A stretch of 18,693 nucleotides of DNA from CAYJFG01 sp051881695 (GTDB lineage: Bacteria > Bacillota > Clostridia > Oscillospirales > Acutalibacteraceae), in contig JBJEQJ010000005.1 of assembly GCA_051881695.1 (NCBI GenBank), positions 1-18,693 on the forward strand, read 5' to 3'. Below, one piece after another: positions 1 through 6,441 of the stretch. The translations under genes were made by a program, and so were the position numbers. A model generated the notes under the pieces. The model saw nothing but the letters and a program-made list of their open reading frames with translations, did no database searches and was not told the origin of the DNA. Numbering within the stretch: the first letter of the stretch is position 1; each line of letters starts with the position of its first letter.

Positions 1-106
1 AATCCCTCCGTCAGGCTAACGCCTGCCACCTCCCTTTAACAAGGGAGGCAGAAAAAATCCCCCTTGTCAAAAGGGGGAAAGTCATCAAAAGGCTGACAGG
101 GGGGAT
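1..106. repeat. MITE-like palindromic intergenic repeat
   Basis: The ends form an imperfect inverted repeat: positions 2-17 read ATCCCTCCGTCAGGCT and the complement of 90-106 reads ATCCCCCCTGTCAGCCT. Inside are two strong hairpins, CCTCCCTT/AAGGGAGG (29-36 with 41-48, 4-nt loop) and TCCCCCTT/AAGGGGGA (58-65 with 71-78), plus a small CAGGC/GCCTG hairpin (12-25). No ORF is present. This layout matches the short non-coding palindromic repeats scattered between genes in many clostridial genomes. The family name is not known to me, and the left end may extend past the window. Confidence 0.6.
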
Positions 107-125
107 GCCATGCACAAAGCCTGAG

Positions 126-178
126 CTAAACATCAATTTTCCGTAATAATACTATTCTTAAGGAAAATTGATGTTTAG
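126..178. repeat. Perfect 17-bp inverted repeat with 19-nt loop
   Basis: CTAAACATCAATTTTCC (126-142) is perfectly repeated in inverted orientation at 162-178. The AT-rich arms enclose a 19-nt loop. No T-run follows on either strand, so it is not a standard intrinsic terminator. It sits between the palindromic repeat and the terminator of the zinc-ribbon gene. It could be an RNA hairpin, a protein-binding palindrome or a second small repeat element. Confidence 0.7.
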
Positions 179-192
179 TTGCATAGGCAAGC

Positions 193-216
193 AAAAAAAG
201 CCGCCTTTCGGCGGCT
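193..216 (-). terminator. Intrinsic terminator of the zinc-ribbon gene
   Basis: Read on the minus strand, the 7-bp GC-rich stem AGCCGCC/GGCGGCT (arms 210-216 and 199-205, 4-nt loop) is followed directly by a run of seven T. It lies 8 bases after the stop of the upstream minus-strand gene. Confidence 0.85.
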
Positions 217-224
217 GAAATTTA

Positions 225-635
225 TCAAAACCTGATTGTGACACGAAAGTCATTATGACATCTGGGACATTCAACGGTGTGCGTGCCCTTGCGCCTGGGA
301 AGCCTTAGCTTCGCTTTGCATTTTGGGCATTTGCGGTAGCGGTGAGTTTTAAATTCCCTGCATCTGTTTACGGTAATCTTACAAAAGCCGGATACTCTGC
401 CCCATATATACATAAACTTCTCGTTCTCAATACGGCGCTTATATATGTTCTTTGAGAACATTCTGTAAAATACAAGTACAATAACCAAAAGCATAGGTAT
501 ATACATTATATACGAGCGCACAAACATATTGATAACGCACAAAATCAAATACAGCACAAGCAAGGCAATGTTGAGCTTGTCTGAGCCGTATCTGCCGTAC
601 ATAAACATTCTTATCTTTTCTAAAAATCTCATCAT
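225..635 (-). CDS. Small membrane protein with C-terminal zinc ribbon
   Basis: A protein of 136 residues from the chosen start. The N-terminal part is basic. Two adjacent hydrophobic segments (about residues 21-36 and 40-57) suggest a membrane hairpin, followed by a basic linker and a C-terminal CxxC...CxxC zinc ribbon (CPKC and CPRC, 20 residues apart) resembling rubredoxin-like ribbons of small clostridial membrane proteins. Function is unknown. An ATG at 680 would add 15 residues but has no ribosome binding site. The ATG at 635 has AAGGA 11 bases upstream, and a possible promoter overlaps the longer start, so the shorter form is preferred. It ends just before a good terminator and is probably monocistronic. 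Confidence 0.7.
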   Translation of the reverse strand: MMRFLEKIRMFMYGRYGSDKLNIALLVLYLILCVINMFVRSYIMYIPMLLVIVLVFYRMFSKNIYKRRIENEKFMYIWGRVSGFCKITVNRCREFKTHRYRKCPKCKAKLRLPRRKGTHTVECPRCHNDFRVTIRF

Positions 636-667
636 AATCTGTTCAGTCCTTAATGGTTGATATGTTG

Positions 668-697
668 AGAATACCACCATACACAGGGATAAATCAA
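668..697 (-). promoter_or_regulatory. Candidate promoter of the zinc-ribbon gene
   Basis: On the minus strand, TTGATT (692-697), an 18-base spacer, then TATTCT (668-673). Four of six bases match consensus in each box. Transcription would begin near 661, downstream of the ATG at 680, which supports the start at 635. Confidence 0.35.
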
Positions 698-796
698 GGG
701 GTATTTTGCGCTTTTTATTAAAATTTACTTTTTGTTAATATTAATGCAGGTCTTAAGCAGATGTCGGTTAAAAGTATGTAAATTACGGAAATAATA

Positions 797-805
797 TGAT
801 ATACT
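797..805 (+). promoter_or_regulatory. Candidate extended -10 of the CYTH gene
   Basis: TGATATACT fits TGnTATAAT with one mismatch. No good -35 box is visible at 16-18 bases. Transcription starting near 812 would leave the ATG at 820 almost leaderless, so this site favours the ATG at 862. Confidence 0.35.
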
Positions 806-861
806 GAAGGAAAAGCTGTATGAATCTGCCTTTAATAAAACATCGGAAAGGAACAAGAAAA

Positions 862-1386
862 ATGCCTGAAAATAATATTGCGCAAAACGCTCCGCTTGAA
901 ATAGAACGAAAATTCCTTATAAAATACCCCGAAATAAACGTGCTGGAAGCCGCCGAGGGATACAGCAAAACTCATATTGTTCAAACATATTTAACTCCCC
1001 AAAAAGAGGGCGGCGGGCTTCGCATACGCAAGAGAGGCTTAAACGGAATATATGAATACACAAAGACGTTTAAAAGAGATATTACCCCTATAAAAAGGAT
1101 AGAGATAGAAAGCAAAATATCAAAAGAGGAATACGATAGGTTAATTTTGCTTGCAGACAAGCGTTTAAATTCAATAGACAAATACCGCCACTGCTTTATG
1201 TACTGCGGCAAGCTGTTCGAGCTTGACACCTATTCCTTTTGGAGCGACAGGGCTACGCTTGAAATTGAGCTTGAAAGCGAGGACGAAAGCTTTACTCTTC
1301 CGCCTTTTATTGAGATAATCAAGGAGGTAACGCAGGATTTGCGCTATCGCAACAGAAGCCTTGCAGAAAATATTATTACAGAATAG
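862..1386 (+). CDS. CYTH domain protein (triphosphate tunnel metalloenzyme family)
   Basis: A cytoplasmic protein of 174 residues spanning one CYTH domain. The hallmark ExExK motif is EIERK (13-17). Further charged strand residues of the tunnel follow: RIRKR (54-58), the TKTFKR stretch (67-72), EIESK (81-85), DKYR (106-109) and EIELE (134-138). Family members hydrolyse inorganic triphosphate or thiamine triphosphate, or act as class IV adenylate cyclases; the substrate cannot be read from sequence. Two in-frame starts each have a ribosome binding site: ATG 820 (GAAGGA, 8-base spacer) and ATG 862 (AAAGGAA, 8-base spacer). The later one is chosen because the conserved domain begins soon after and a -10 element overlaps the earlier signal. 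It is convergent with the ABC ATPase gene. Confidence 0.85.
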   Translation: MPENNIAQNAPLEIERKFLIKYPEINVLEAAEGYSKTHIVQTYLTPQKEGGGLRIRKRGLNGIYEYTKTFKRDITPIKRIEIESKISKEEYDRLILLADKRLNSIDKYRHCFMYCGKLFELDTYSFWSDRATLEIELESEDESFTLPPFIEIIKEVTQDLRYRNRSLAENIITE

Positions 1387-1425
1387 ATTGTTTTTTAAAC
1401 GGATAATGTGTTGTTTACTGCACAA

Positions 1426-1460
1426 AAAGGGCGCTCCTAAATGAAGCGCCCTTTCTTTCT
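1426..1460. terminator. Bidirectional terminator between CYTH gene and ABC ATPase gene
   Basis: AAAGGGCGCT (1426-1435) pairs perfectly with AGCGCCCTTT (1445-1454) around a 9-nt loop. A pyrimidine-rich CTTTCT follows on the plus strand and a T-run on the minus strand. It can end both convergent transcripts. Confidence 0.8.
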
Positions 1461-1531
1461 GTTTTAACAAAATACAAATAAAATTTTCCAGAGAAGCTTT
1501 TAATAAAGCCACAAAAAACCAGCCAATTAAA

Positions 1532-2644
1532 TCAGTTTGTAATAGTCTGCTCTGTTTCCTTATCGAAGATATGAATCTTATTTACATCTAAAGCAATCTT
1601 GATGTTATCGCCCGGCTTTGCCTTTGATGTAGGCTCAACTCTTGCAGTAATAGGAGCGCCTGCAATGTTAAGATAAAGATATATCTCTGCGCCCATAAGC
1701 TCTGTAACATCAACATTAGCTTCAACTATACCGCTTGTTGCAGCCTCAATGAATTCAGGCTCGTCGTGTACATTCTCCGGACGGATACCGAATACAACCT
1801 CTTTGCCGGCATAAGGAGCAAGGCAGTTGTTCTTATTCTTAGAATCCGGAAGAGCAATTTTATATTTATCAAATGCCAGAGCATAGCCTGTGCCTGATTT
1901 TTCAAGCGTCGCCGTTATAAAGTTCATCTGCGGTGAACCGATAAAGCCTGCAACGAACTCATTGCACGGTAAATCGTAAAGGTTCTGAGGAGTATCAACC
2001 TGCTGAACAAGACCGTCTTTCATAACAACGATTCTTGTACCCATTGTCATAGCCTCTGTCTGGTCATGAGTTACATAAATGAATGTAGTGCCGAGTCTTT
2101 GGTGAAGCTTTGAAATCTCTGTTCTCATCTGAGCACGAAGCTTTGCGTCCAGATTAGAGAGCGGCTCGTCAAGTAAGAATACCTTTGGGTCACGAACGAT
2201 AGCACGTCCCAAAGCAACACGCTGACGCTGACCGCCTGATAAAGCCTTAGGCTTTCTGTCAAGAAGATGAGCAATGTCAAGAATTCTTGCAGCCTCTTCA
2301 ACTCTTCTGCGAATTTCCTCCTTAGGAGTTTTTCTTATTTTAAGTCCGAACGCCATATTGTCATATACAGACATATGCGGATAAAGAGCATAGTTCTGGA
2401 AAACCATTGCTATATCTCTGTCCTTCGGAGCTATGTCGTTAGCCAGAACTCCGCCGATATATAACTCGCCCTTGCTTATGTCCTCTAAGCCGGCAATCAT
2501 TCTGAGTGTTGTTGATTTACCGCAGCCTGAAGGACCTACAAGAATGATAAATTCCTTGTCCTCAATCTCCAGGTTAAAATCGGAAACAGCTGTTACTCCA
2601 CCGTCATAAATTTTGTAGATGTGCTTAAGTGATACATTTGCCAT
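1532..2644 (-). CDS. msmK: Carbohydrate ABC transporter ATPase (MsmK/UgpC type)
   Basis: A 370-residue ATPase subunit of CUT1-type sugar importers. All ABC motifs are present: Walker A GPSGCGKST (37-45), Q-loop Q83, signature LSGGQ (135-139), Walker B VFLLDE (155-160), D-loop SNLD (163-166) and H-loop H193. The C-terminal third is the regulatory/TOBE OB-fold region, with FGIRPENV near residue 285. No permease or solute-binding gene is adjacent. In Gram-positives such stand-alone MsmK-like ATPases commonly energise several sugar importers; that role is inferred here, as is the symbol. The start is firm: AGGAGG lies 7 bases before the ATG. It is monocistronic, with its own candidate promoter and a terminator. 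Confidence 0.93.
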   Translation of the reverse strand: MANVSLKHIYKIYDGGVTAVSDFNLEIEDKEFIILVGPSGCGKSTTLRMIAGLEDISKGELYIGGVLANDIAPKDRDIAMVFQNYALYPHMSVYDNMAFGLKIRKTPKEEIRRRVEEAARILDIAHLLDRKPKALSGGQRQRVALGRAIVRDPKVFLLDEPLSNLDAKLRAQMRTEISKLHQRLGTTFIYVTHDQTEAMTMGTRIVVMKDGLVQQVDTPQNLYDLPCNEFVAGFIGSPQMNFITATLEKSGTGYALAFDKYKIALPDSKNKNNCLAPYAGKEVVFGIRPENVHDEPEFIEAATSGIVEANVDVTELMGAEIYLYLNIAGAPITARVEPTSKAKPGDNIKIALDVNKIHIFDKETEQTITN

Positions 2645-2690
2645 AACAATACCTCCTGCCCACGATTATAAAATCGGGGTTTTTAAATTA

Positions 2691-2719
2691 CATATAATAA
2701 TATAACAGATTTAACTCAA
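2691..2719 (-). promoter_or_regulatory. Candidate promoter of the ABC ATPase gene
   Basis: On the minus strand, TTGAGT (2714-2719), a 17-base spacer, then TATATG (2691-2696), four of six matches in each box. A perfect TATAAT also lies nearer the gene at 2665-2670 but lacks a -35 partner. The rest of the 155-base gap is AT-rich with nothing else recognised. Confidence 0.35.
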
Positions 2720-2799
2720 TTTTGCTACTATTTTTTTTACTAAATATTCGCCCTCTAATTTAGATAAATCCTATACTTAGCAAAAATACAAGCCTGTTT

Positions 2800-3525
2800 T
2801 TAGGGCATTTTGCTGATAAAAATGCTTTTTAGCTCATAATCGTTCAACACTCGGCACTGCCCTTTATGCAAATTAACGTCTAATTGTAAACAGCCTATGT
2901 CCGTCCTCTTCAAATATATAACATTAAGTCCCACACTTTGAAACATTTTCTTAACCTGGTGAAATTTACCTTCACAAATCCACACCTCCGCTGTGGGCGG
3001 TGAATTGTTAATTCTTTTTGCATAAGCCGGCAAACACTTGACGCCGTCTGCAAGTATTATGCCTTCTTTAAACAGCTTCTGCATCTCGCCGGTAAAAGCA
3101 CCGTCCAAAACTGCCTCATACCGCTTGTACACCTTTTTCTTCGGTGATAACATTCTGTGTGCAAAATCGCCGTCGTCGGTTAAAATTATAAGGCCCTCGG
3201 TGTCTTTGTCCAGTCTGCCGGCAGGGAAGAGATTTTTCCTCCTCAATTCCTCCGGCACAAGGTCAACAACTGTCTGTGCTTTTTTATCGTTTGACGCGCT
3301 CAGTACTCCGGCAGGCTTATTCATCATAAGGTAAACGTACTGCTTAAATTCAAGCGTTAATCCGTTTACTTCTATTTTGTCGCTGTCTGCATCGGCCTTA
3401 AAATCGTATTTTTTGCAAATTTGTCCGTTTACCTTAACTGCTCCGCTTTTAATCAGAGCTTTTACCTCGCTTCTTGTTTTTGTCCCCTGGCTTGCCAGGA
3501 TTTTATCTAACCGCTGAAGGCTCAT
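2800..3525 (-). CDS. Pseudouridine synthase, RsuA/RluB/RluE/RluF family
   Basis: A 241-residue cytoplasmic rRNA-modifying enzyme that isomerises uridine to pseudouridine. An N-terminal S4 RNA-binding domain (about 1-55: RLDKIL..., then the KVNG turn at 31-34) precedes the catalytic domain. That domain contains NKPAGVLSA (69-77) and GRLDKDTEGL (103-112), with catalytic Asp106. The length fits the RsuA branch, but whether it targets 16S or 23S rRNA cannot be settled from sequence alone. AAGGAA lies 7 bases before the ATG and overlaps the stop of the lipoprotein gene 11 bases upstream, implying translational coupling and one transcript. Confidence 0.9.
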   Translation of the reverse strand: MSLQRLDKILASQGTKTRSEVKALIKSGAVKVNGQICKKYDFKADADSDKIEVNGLTLEFKQYVYLMMNKPAGVLSASNDKKAQTVVDLVPEELRRKNLFPAGRLDKDTEGLIILTDDGDFAHRMLSPKKKVYKRYEAVLDGAFTGEMQKLFKEGIILADGVKCLPAYAKRINNSPPTAEVWICEGKFHQVKKMFQSVGLNVIYLKRTDIGCLQLDVNLHKGQCRVLNDYELKSIFISKMP

Positions 3526-3536
3526 AGTACCGTTCC

Positions 3537-4025
3537 TTATCTGTCCGTTTTTTCATATTCAAAGCCGTGCATAAAGCCGTCAAACGCCATACTGCACACA
3601 TCTCCGCCTATAACTCTGTTTTCATAAATGAGCAGATTTGCACGCACCGGGGCGTTCTCTTCCGGGTAATTTGTAATCTCGTAGCTTATGCGCTTACAGC
3701 TTTTCCCCTTATATTTTGTCAGGTCAAGTCCCTGCTTAAGCTGAATTTCATTATATTTTTCGTATGTTTTATTAAAGGTCTGCGGAATTAACACCTGTGT
3801 AATTTCGGAAGGCTCAGGGTTTACCTGCCAGTTAAACTGCTTTAAAAAGCTTATTCTGTCCTCGTTTGTTTCTGCCATAAGGCTGTATGTGCCGGCCGTT
3901 GCGCTTGTTGCCGTATTCTTTACGCCGCCGCACGCAGTCAGCTTGACTATAATAAAAAGCAGTACAAGCGCCGTACAGCTTACTGCAACGCAAAGCTTAT
4001 GATTAATCTTTTTAGAAAAAAACAC
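3537..4025 (-). CDS. DUF4830-like lipoprotein
   Basis: A 162-residue predicted exported lipoprotein: basic N-terminus, hydrophobic stretch (11-28), then lipobox LTAC with lipidated Cys32. The mature part carries the pattern I associate with the clostridial DUF4830 family: RxxFLxxxxWxV (58-67), PxxF, YNxxQ and the C-terminal NLLIY, IGGDVCS and GFMHGFE elements. The function is unknown. Translation starts at GTG, with GGAGGAG 5 bases upstream. The nearby ATG at 4029 is out of frame and gives only five codons. It forms a tight pair with the pseudouridine synthase gene, though no functional link is evident. Confidence 0.75.
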   Translation of the reverse strand: MFFSKKINHKLCVAVSCTALVLLFIIVKLTACGGVKNTATSATAGTYSLMAETNEDRISFLKQFNWQVNPEPSEITQVLIPQTFNKTYEKYNEIQLKQGLDLTKYKGKSCKRISYEITNYPEENAPVRANLLIYENRVIGGDVCSMAFDGFMHGFEYEKTDR

Positions 4026-4058
4026 TCATACTCCTCCCATTTTGCAATTTAACAGCTT

Positions 4059-4106
4059 ATCCTCAGGCAATCCCCCTGTCACGCTGCAAAGCACACGGCA
4101 GGGTTG
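4059..4106. repeat. Possible degenerate copy of the palindromic intergenic repeat
   Basis: The gap between the HAD and lipoprotein genes contains CAATCCCCCTGTCACGC and, in inverted sense, CAGGGTTG. This resembles one end of the element at 1-106 (AATCCCTCCGTCAGGC). No complete hairpin pair remains, so this is a weak call based on layout. Confidence 0.25.
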
Positions 4107-4148
4107 CTCGCTGTAAAAGCTGTCTGCTACAAAATATATGAAAAGTAT

Positions 4149-4826
4149 TTAGTGTTTATTACATTTAAAATCTGTAAATATAAACCTGCGTATATCGTCA
4201 ACGGTATCGGCAAGCTTGTCTGCCCCAAGGTTTATAAGCTGTTCTTTTTTTCCGAAGCCGTAGGTAACGCCGATAAAGTCACAGCCTGCCTCCATAGCGC
4301 CGAGAGCGTCAAATGCGGAATCTCCTATAAGCACGCACGAAAAGTCCGGCGTTATGCCCAGCTTTCCACAGGCGTAGCGGATAACATCTGCCTTTTCCTT
4401 GCGTGAGCCGTCTAAGTTAGAGCCGCATATCATATCAAAGCAGTCGGGTATTCCTATATGCTCCAGCACGTCGGGAACAAAGCCCTCATATTTAGACGTT
4501 GCAACGCATATAGTTGCGCCGCTTTTGCGTATATCTGCAAGCAGACGATCCATACCGTCATAAAGCCTGTTGTTATACTTTCCCTTGCTTTCGTAAAATC
4601 CACGGTACAGCTCAATGGCTTCAAGCGCCTGCTCATCGCAAAGTCCGCACAGCTTTTTAAAGGTGGTTAAAAGCGGCGGTCCTACATAAAGACTGCTGTC
4701 GTCAAGGCAGGGCACCGGCTTGTTCATCTCGTTAAGCGCAAGCTCTATGCACTGCTTCACCCCTGCGGCGGAATCGCTTAAGGTTCCGTCCAAATCAAAA
4801 AATACAACCTTGTATTTACACTTCAT
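4149..4826 (-). CDS. HAD-superfamily phosphatase (Gph/PpaX-like)
   Basis: A 225-residue subfamily IA haloacid dehalogenase-like hydrolase. Motif I is DLDGT (11-15, nucleophile Asp11, acid Asp13). A helical cap spans roughly residues 18-85. Motif II is VATSKYE (108-114), the motif III lysine lies around K143/K145, and motif IV is GDSAFD (168-173). Relatives include phosphoglycolate phosphatase, pyrophosphatase PpaX and nucleotidases; the substrate is not determinable here. GGAG lies 7 bases before the ATG, and the upstream thioesterase stop is 14 bases away, so the two are probably cotranscribed. Confidence 0.88.
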   Translation of the reverse strand: MKCKYKVVFFDLDGTLSDSAAGVKQCIELALNEMNKPVPCLDDSSLYVGPPLLTTFKKLCGLCDEQALEAIELYRGFYESKGKYNNRLYDGMDRLLADIRKSGATICVATSKYEGFVPDVLEHIGIPDCFDMICGSNLDGSRKEKADVIRYACGKLGITPDFSCVLIGDSAFDALGAMEAGCDFIGVTYGFGKKEQLINLGADKLADTVDDIRRFIFTDFKCNKH

Positions 4827-4840
4827 ATCTGTTCTCCGTA

Positions 4841-5227
4841 TTATAAATTAAATTTGTTATCTGTTTTTTTCTGAAAGCTCTCGCTTTTCACCGAGAAGCG
4901 TTCGTGCGTTCCCCTTGCAATTTCGCCTGCTTCGTCAAATGCAGTAACGGCAAAGGAAAATTTGCGTCCGTCTATATTCAAAAGCTCTGCCGTTGCCCGC
5001 ACCTTAGCGCCCAAGGGCGTTGCGCTTGTATGGACAATGCTTATGCCGGTGCCTACTGTTGTGCAGTCGCTGTCTATATAGCCTTGTGCAAGCTCTGCCG
5101 CTGCGTTTTCCATAAGCGCAATTACCATAGGCGTTGCATACACCTCAAGGCTTCCGCTTCCGACATTTAACGCAAGCTTTTCCTTTGTAACAACAGTTTC
5201 TTTAGTAATGCTCTTTTTTTCCTCCAT
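4841..5227 (-). CDS. Hotdog-fold thioesterase, FlK (fluoroacetyl-CoA thioesterase) family
   Basis: A single-domain hotdog thioesterase of 128 residues. The pattern VYATPMVIALMENAA (29-43), VGTGISIVHTSATPLG (58-73) and GTHERF matches FlK. The equivalents of its catalytic triad Thr42/Glu50/His76 appear to be Thr32, Glu40 and His66. The prototype hydrolyses fluoroacetyl-CoA, but family members in bacteria without organofluorine chemistry act on other short acyl-CoAs, so the substrate is open. AAGGA lies 7 bases before the ATG. It heads the minus-strand run thioesterase-HAD-lipoprotein-pseudouridine synthase. Confidence 0.85.
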   Translation of the reverse strand: MEEKKSITKETVVTKEKLALNVGSGSLEVYATPMVIALMENAAAELAQGYIDSDCTTVGTGISIVHTSATPLGAKVRATAELLNIDGRKFSFAVTAFDEAGEIARGTHERFSVKSESFQKKTDNKFNL

Positions 5228-5303
5228 AATAGCATCCTTAACTCCTTTCTCAGACCTCGTTATGTCATATTTGTTTAATGCCGTAATTTTGGCAAAGTAA
5301 AGA

Positions 5304-5332
5304 TTGAATAATCGCCTTTAAAATGGTATACT
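5304..5332 (+). promoter_or_regulatory. Candidate promoter of the acyltransferase gene
   Basis: TTGAAT (5304-5309), a 17-base spacer, TATACT (5327-5332), with an extended TGn before the -10. Transcription near 5339 would give a leader of about 100 nt. That leader contains GCCCGATAAA (5369-5378), repeated exactly at the start of the gene (5443-5452). The remainder of the 213-base divergent gap holds no gene. Confidence 0.5.
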
Positions 5333-5440
5333 GCTTTTCGGTATATGGGGCAAAATATTCTGTTTTTCGCCCGATAAACCATATTATATAACATATACTG
5401 CGTTTTTGCAAAAAAACTTTTACGGAAAACAGGTGGTTCT

Positions 5441-6208
5441 TTGCCCGATAAAATGAATCTAAGTGATAAAAAAAGAATACATACTATGGACGAAGTACGT
5501 GGCTTTTGTATGGTAATTGCCGTTCTTTATCATACGGCATATACAATGTGGTATATTTACGGCATTGAGCTTGGCTACACGGTTATAAAGCACAGTAATG
5601 CGGTTGTTCCATTGTTTGCATGGGTATTTATTATAATAGCCGGAATATCCTCCCGGCTGAGTCATTCAAATCTTGTGCGAGGCTTTAAGCTTGTGCTTGT
5701 TGCAACGGCAATTACGCTTGTTACTTTTATTGTCACCCCGTCAAGTGCGATATATTTTGGAATAATACATTTCTTTGCTATAGTCTTTATTCTTTTTCAT
5801 TTTATAAAGCCTTTGCTTGACAAAATTGATGCTATAGCAGGAATAATACTTTGTGTGCTTCTGTTTTGCGTAACATACGGCGTGCCTTACGGTATGCTTG
5901 GAATACCGGGGTTTATTTGCATATCTCTGCCGCAGTGGCTTTATAGCACCGATTTTCTCTTTCCGATAGGGCTCAGAAGCTCCTCGTTCTTTTCTGCCGA
6001 CTATTTCCCGATTTTTCCGTATGTATTTCTGTATCTGCTCGGCACCTTTGCAGGCAGATACGCCGCACAGGGACTTTTCCCGAAATTTCTTTACAAAAAG
6101 AGAGTTCCGCCGCTTGCATTTATCGGCAGACATTCGCTTGTAATTTACGTTTTTCATCAGCCTGTTATTTACGCCGTACTGTGGTTGATAACGGCATTAA
6201 ATAAATAA
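5441..6208 (+). CDS. HGSNAT-like membrane acyltransferase (DUF1624 family)
   Basis: A polytopic membrane protein of 255 residues with about seven hydrophobic segments (for example near 22-38, 54-70, 83-98, 105-124, 130-147, 190-205, 232-250). The HGSNAT/DUF1624 hallmarks are the opening DEVRGFCMV with His31, IIAGISS (65-71), YFGIIHFF (105-112), DYFPIFPY (187-194) and the final GRHSLVIYVFHQP (229-241). In animals the family moves an acetyl group across a membrane onto a sugar amine; bacterial members probably acylate cell-envelope glycans, which is inference. The start is TTG, with AGGTGG just upstream. The in-frame ATG at 5453 is too far from that site. The stop falls inside a tetranucleotide tract. 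Confidence 0.82.
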   Translation: MPDKMNLSDKKRIHTMDEVRGFCMVIAVLYHTAYTMWYIYGIELGYTVIKHSNAVVPLFAWVFIIIAGISSRLSHSNLVRGFKLVLVATAITLVTFIVTPSSAIYFGIIHFFAIVFILFHFIKPLLDKIDAIAGIILCVLLFCVTYGVPYGMLGIPGFICISLPQWLYSTDFLFPIGLRSSSFFSADYFPIFPYVFLYLLGTFAGRYAAQGLFPKFLYKKRVPPLAFIGRHSLVIYVFHQPVIYAVLWLITALNK

Positions 6209-6218
6209 ATAAATAAAT
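6199..6218. repeat. (AAAT)5 tetranucleotide tract
   Basis: Five perfect AAAT copies span the stop codon of the acyltransferase gene. Slippage by one unit would shift the frame only at the last codons, so a large effect is unlikely. Confidence 0.9.
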
Positions 6219-6257
6219 ATCAGAATACTTTTTACAAATACAACAAGCATTTGATGT

Positions 6258-6285
6258 TTGACAGATGCCGATTCAGCGATATAAT
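6258..6285 (+). promoter_or_regulatory. Consensus promoter of the antisense RNA
   Basis: A perfect TTGACA (6258-6263), a 16-base spacer and a perfect TATAAT (6280-6285). The predicted transcription start is about 6292. There is no long ORF downstream; a strong terminator follows within 95 bases, which marks a small RNA gene. Confidence 0.8.
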
Positions 6286-6291
6286 ATAAGC

Positions 6292-6386
6292 AGATAAGGC
6301 AAACCGACAGACGGTTAGCCCCTATAATGAAAATTTATATAGAAATAAACCGTTTACTTCTCAAGGTGGCGGTTTATTTCTTTTTT
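6292..6386 (+). ncRNA. Predicted small RNA, putative type I antitoxin
   Basis: A transcript of about 95 nt bounded by a consensus promoter and a strong terminator, with no ORF carrying a ribosome binding site. Its 5' end folds into a 9-bp stem-loop with one A-A mismatch, GGCAAACCG (6298-6306) against CGGTTAGCC (6312-6320). The following CCCCT (6319-6323) complements AGGGG of the ribosome binding site of the small peptide gene on the other strand. The 3' half is fully complementary to the 3' end of that mRNA, including its last codons and stop. Role, ends and name are inferred from architecture; I recognise no named RNA family. Confidence 0.65.
6342..6386. terminator. Shared terminator of the convergent small RNA and peptide mRNA
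   Basis: GAAATAAACCG (6342-6352) pairs perfectly with CGGTTTATTTC (6370-6380) around a 17-nt loop. On the plus strand six T follow at once (6381-6386), giving a strong terminator for the small RNA. On the minus strand the downstream tract is less T-rich (TATATAAATTTT), so it may be a weaker terminator for the peptide mRNA. The stop codon of the peptide lies inside the stem. Confidence 0.75.
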
Positions 6387-6427
6387 ATCGCAACGGCAGT
6401 ATAAAGAATAATTACTATGTACTCCAT
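6374..6427 (-). CDS. Putative 17-residue hydrophobic toxin peptide of a type I module
   Basis: The ORF encodes MEYIVIILYTAVAIKKK. A hydrophobic core (residues 3-14) with a lysine tail is the expected form of a small membrane-active toxin; its length is near that of the 18-19-residue Ibs peptides. The ribosome binding site AGGGGGAG ends 6 bases before the ATG. An extended -10 TGATATAAT lies upstream (6497-6505), giving an mRNA from about 6490 to about 6340. The stop codon sits in the terminator shared with the convergent small RNA. I do not recognise the peptide family. Membrane insertion and toxicity are inference. Confidence 0.65.
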   Translation of the reverse strand: MEYIVIILYTAVAIKKK

Positions 6428-6433
6428 TGGCAA

Positions 6434-6441
6434 CTCCCCCT
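6434..6441 (-). promoter_or_regulatory. Ribosome binding site of the small peptide, sequestered in a hairpin
   Basis: AGGGGGAG lies 6 bases before the ATG. In the mRNA the upstream strand CTTGCCCTT (6455-6447) can pair with AAGGGGGAG (6442-6434) around the loop GTTA: eight pairs, one of them G-U, with one G-G mismatch. This would mask the whole site. Masking of the ribosome binding site is a known trait of type I toxin mRNAs. Confidence 0.6.

Noticed and set aside
2790..2825. Terminator after the pseudouridine synthase gene
   Set aside because: AGCAAAA/TTTTGCT can pair around the stop codon on the minus strand, but the stem is AT-rich, bulged and lacks a T-run in the right place.
6327..6404. 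A 25-codon plus-strand ORF (hydrophobic C-terminal half) overlapping the small peptide gene in antisense
   Set aside because: It has no ribosome binding site (TAGCCCCTATA precedes the ATG) and runs through the terminator hairpin and T-run that should end the plus-strand RNA. Its hydrophobicity follows from being antisense to a hydrophobic peptide and a T-tract.
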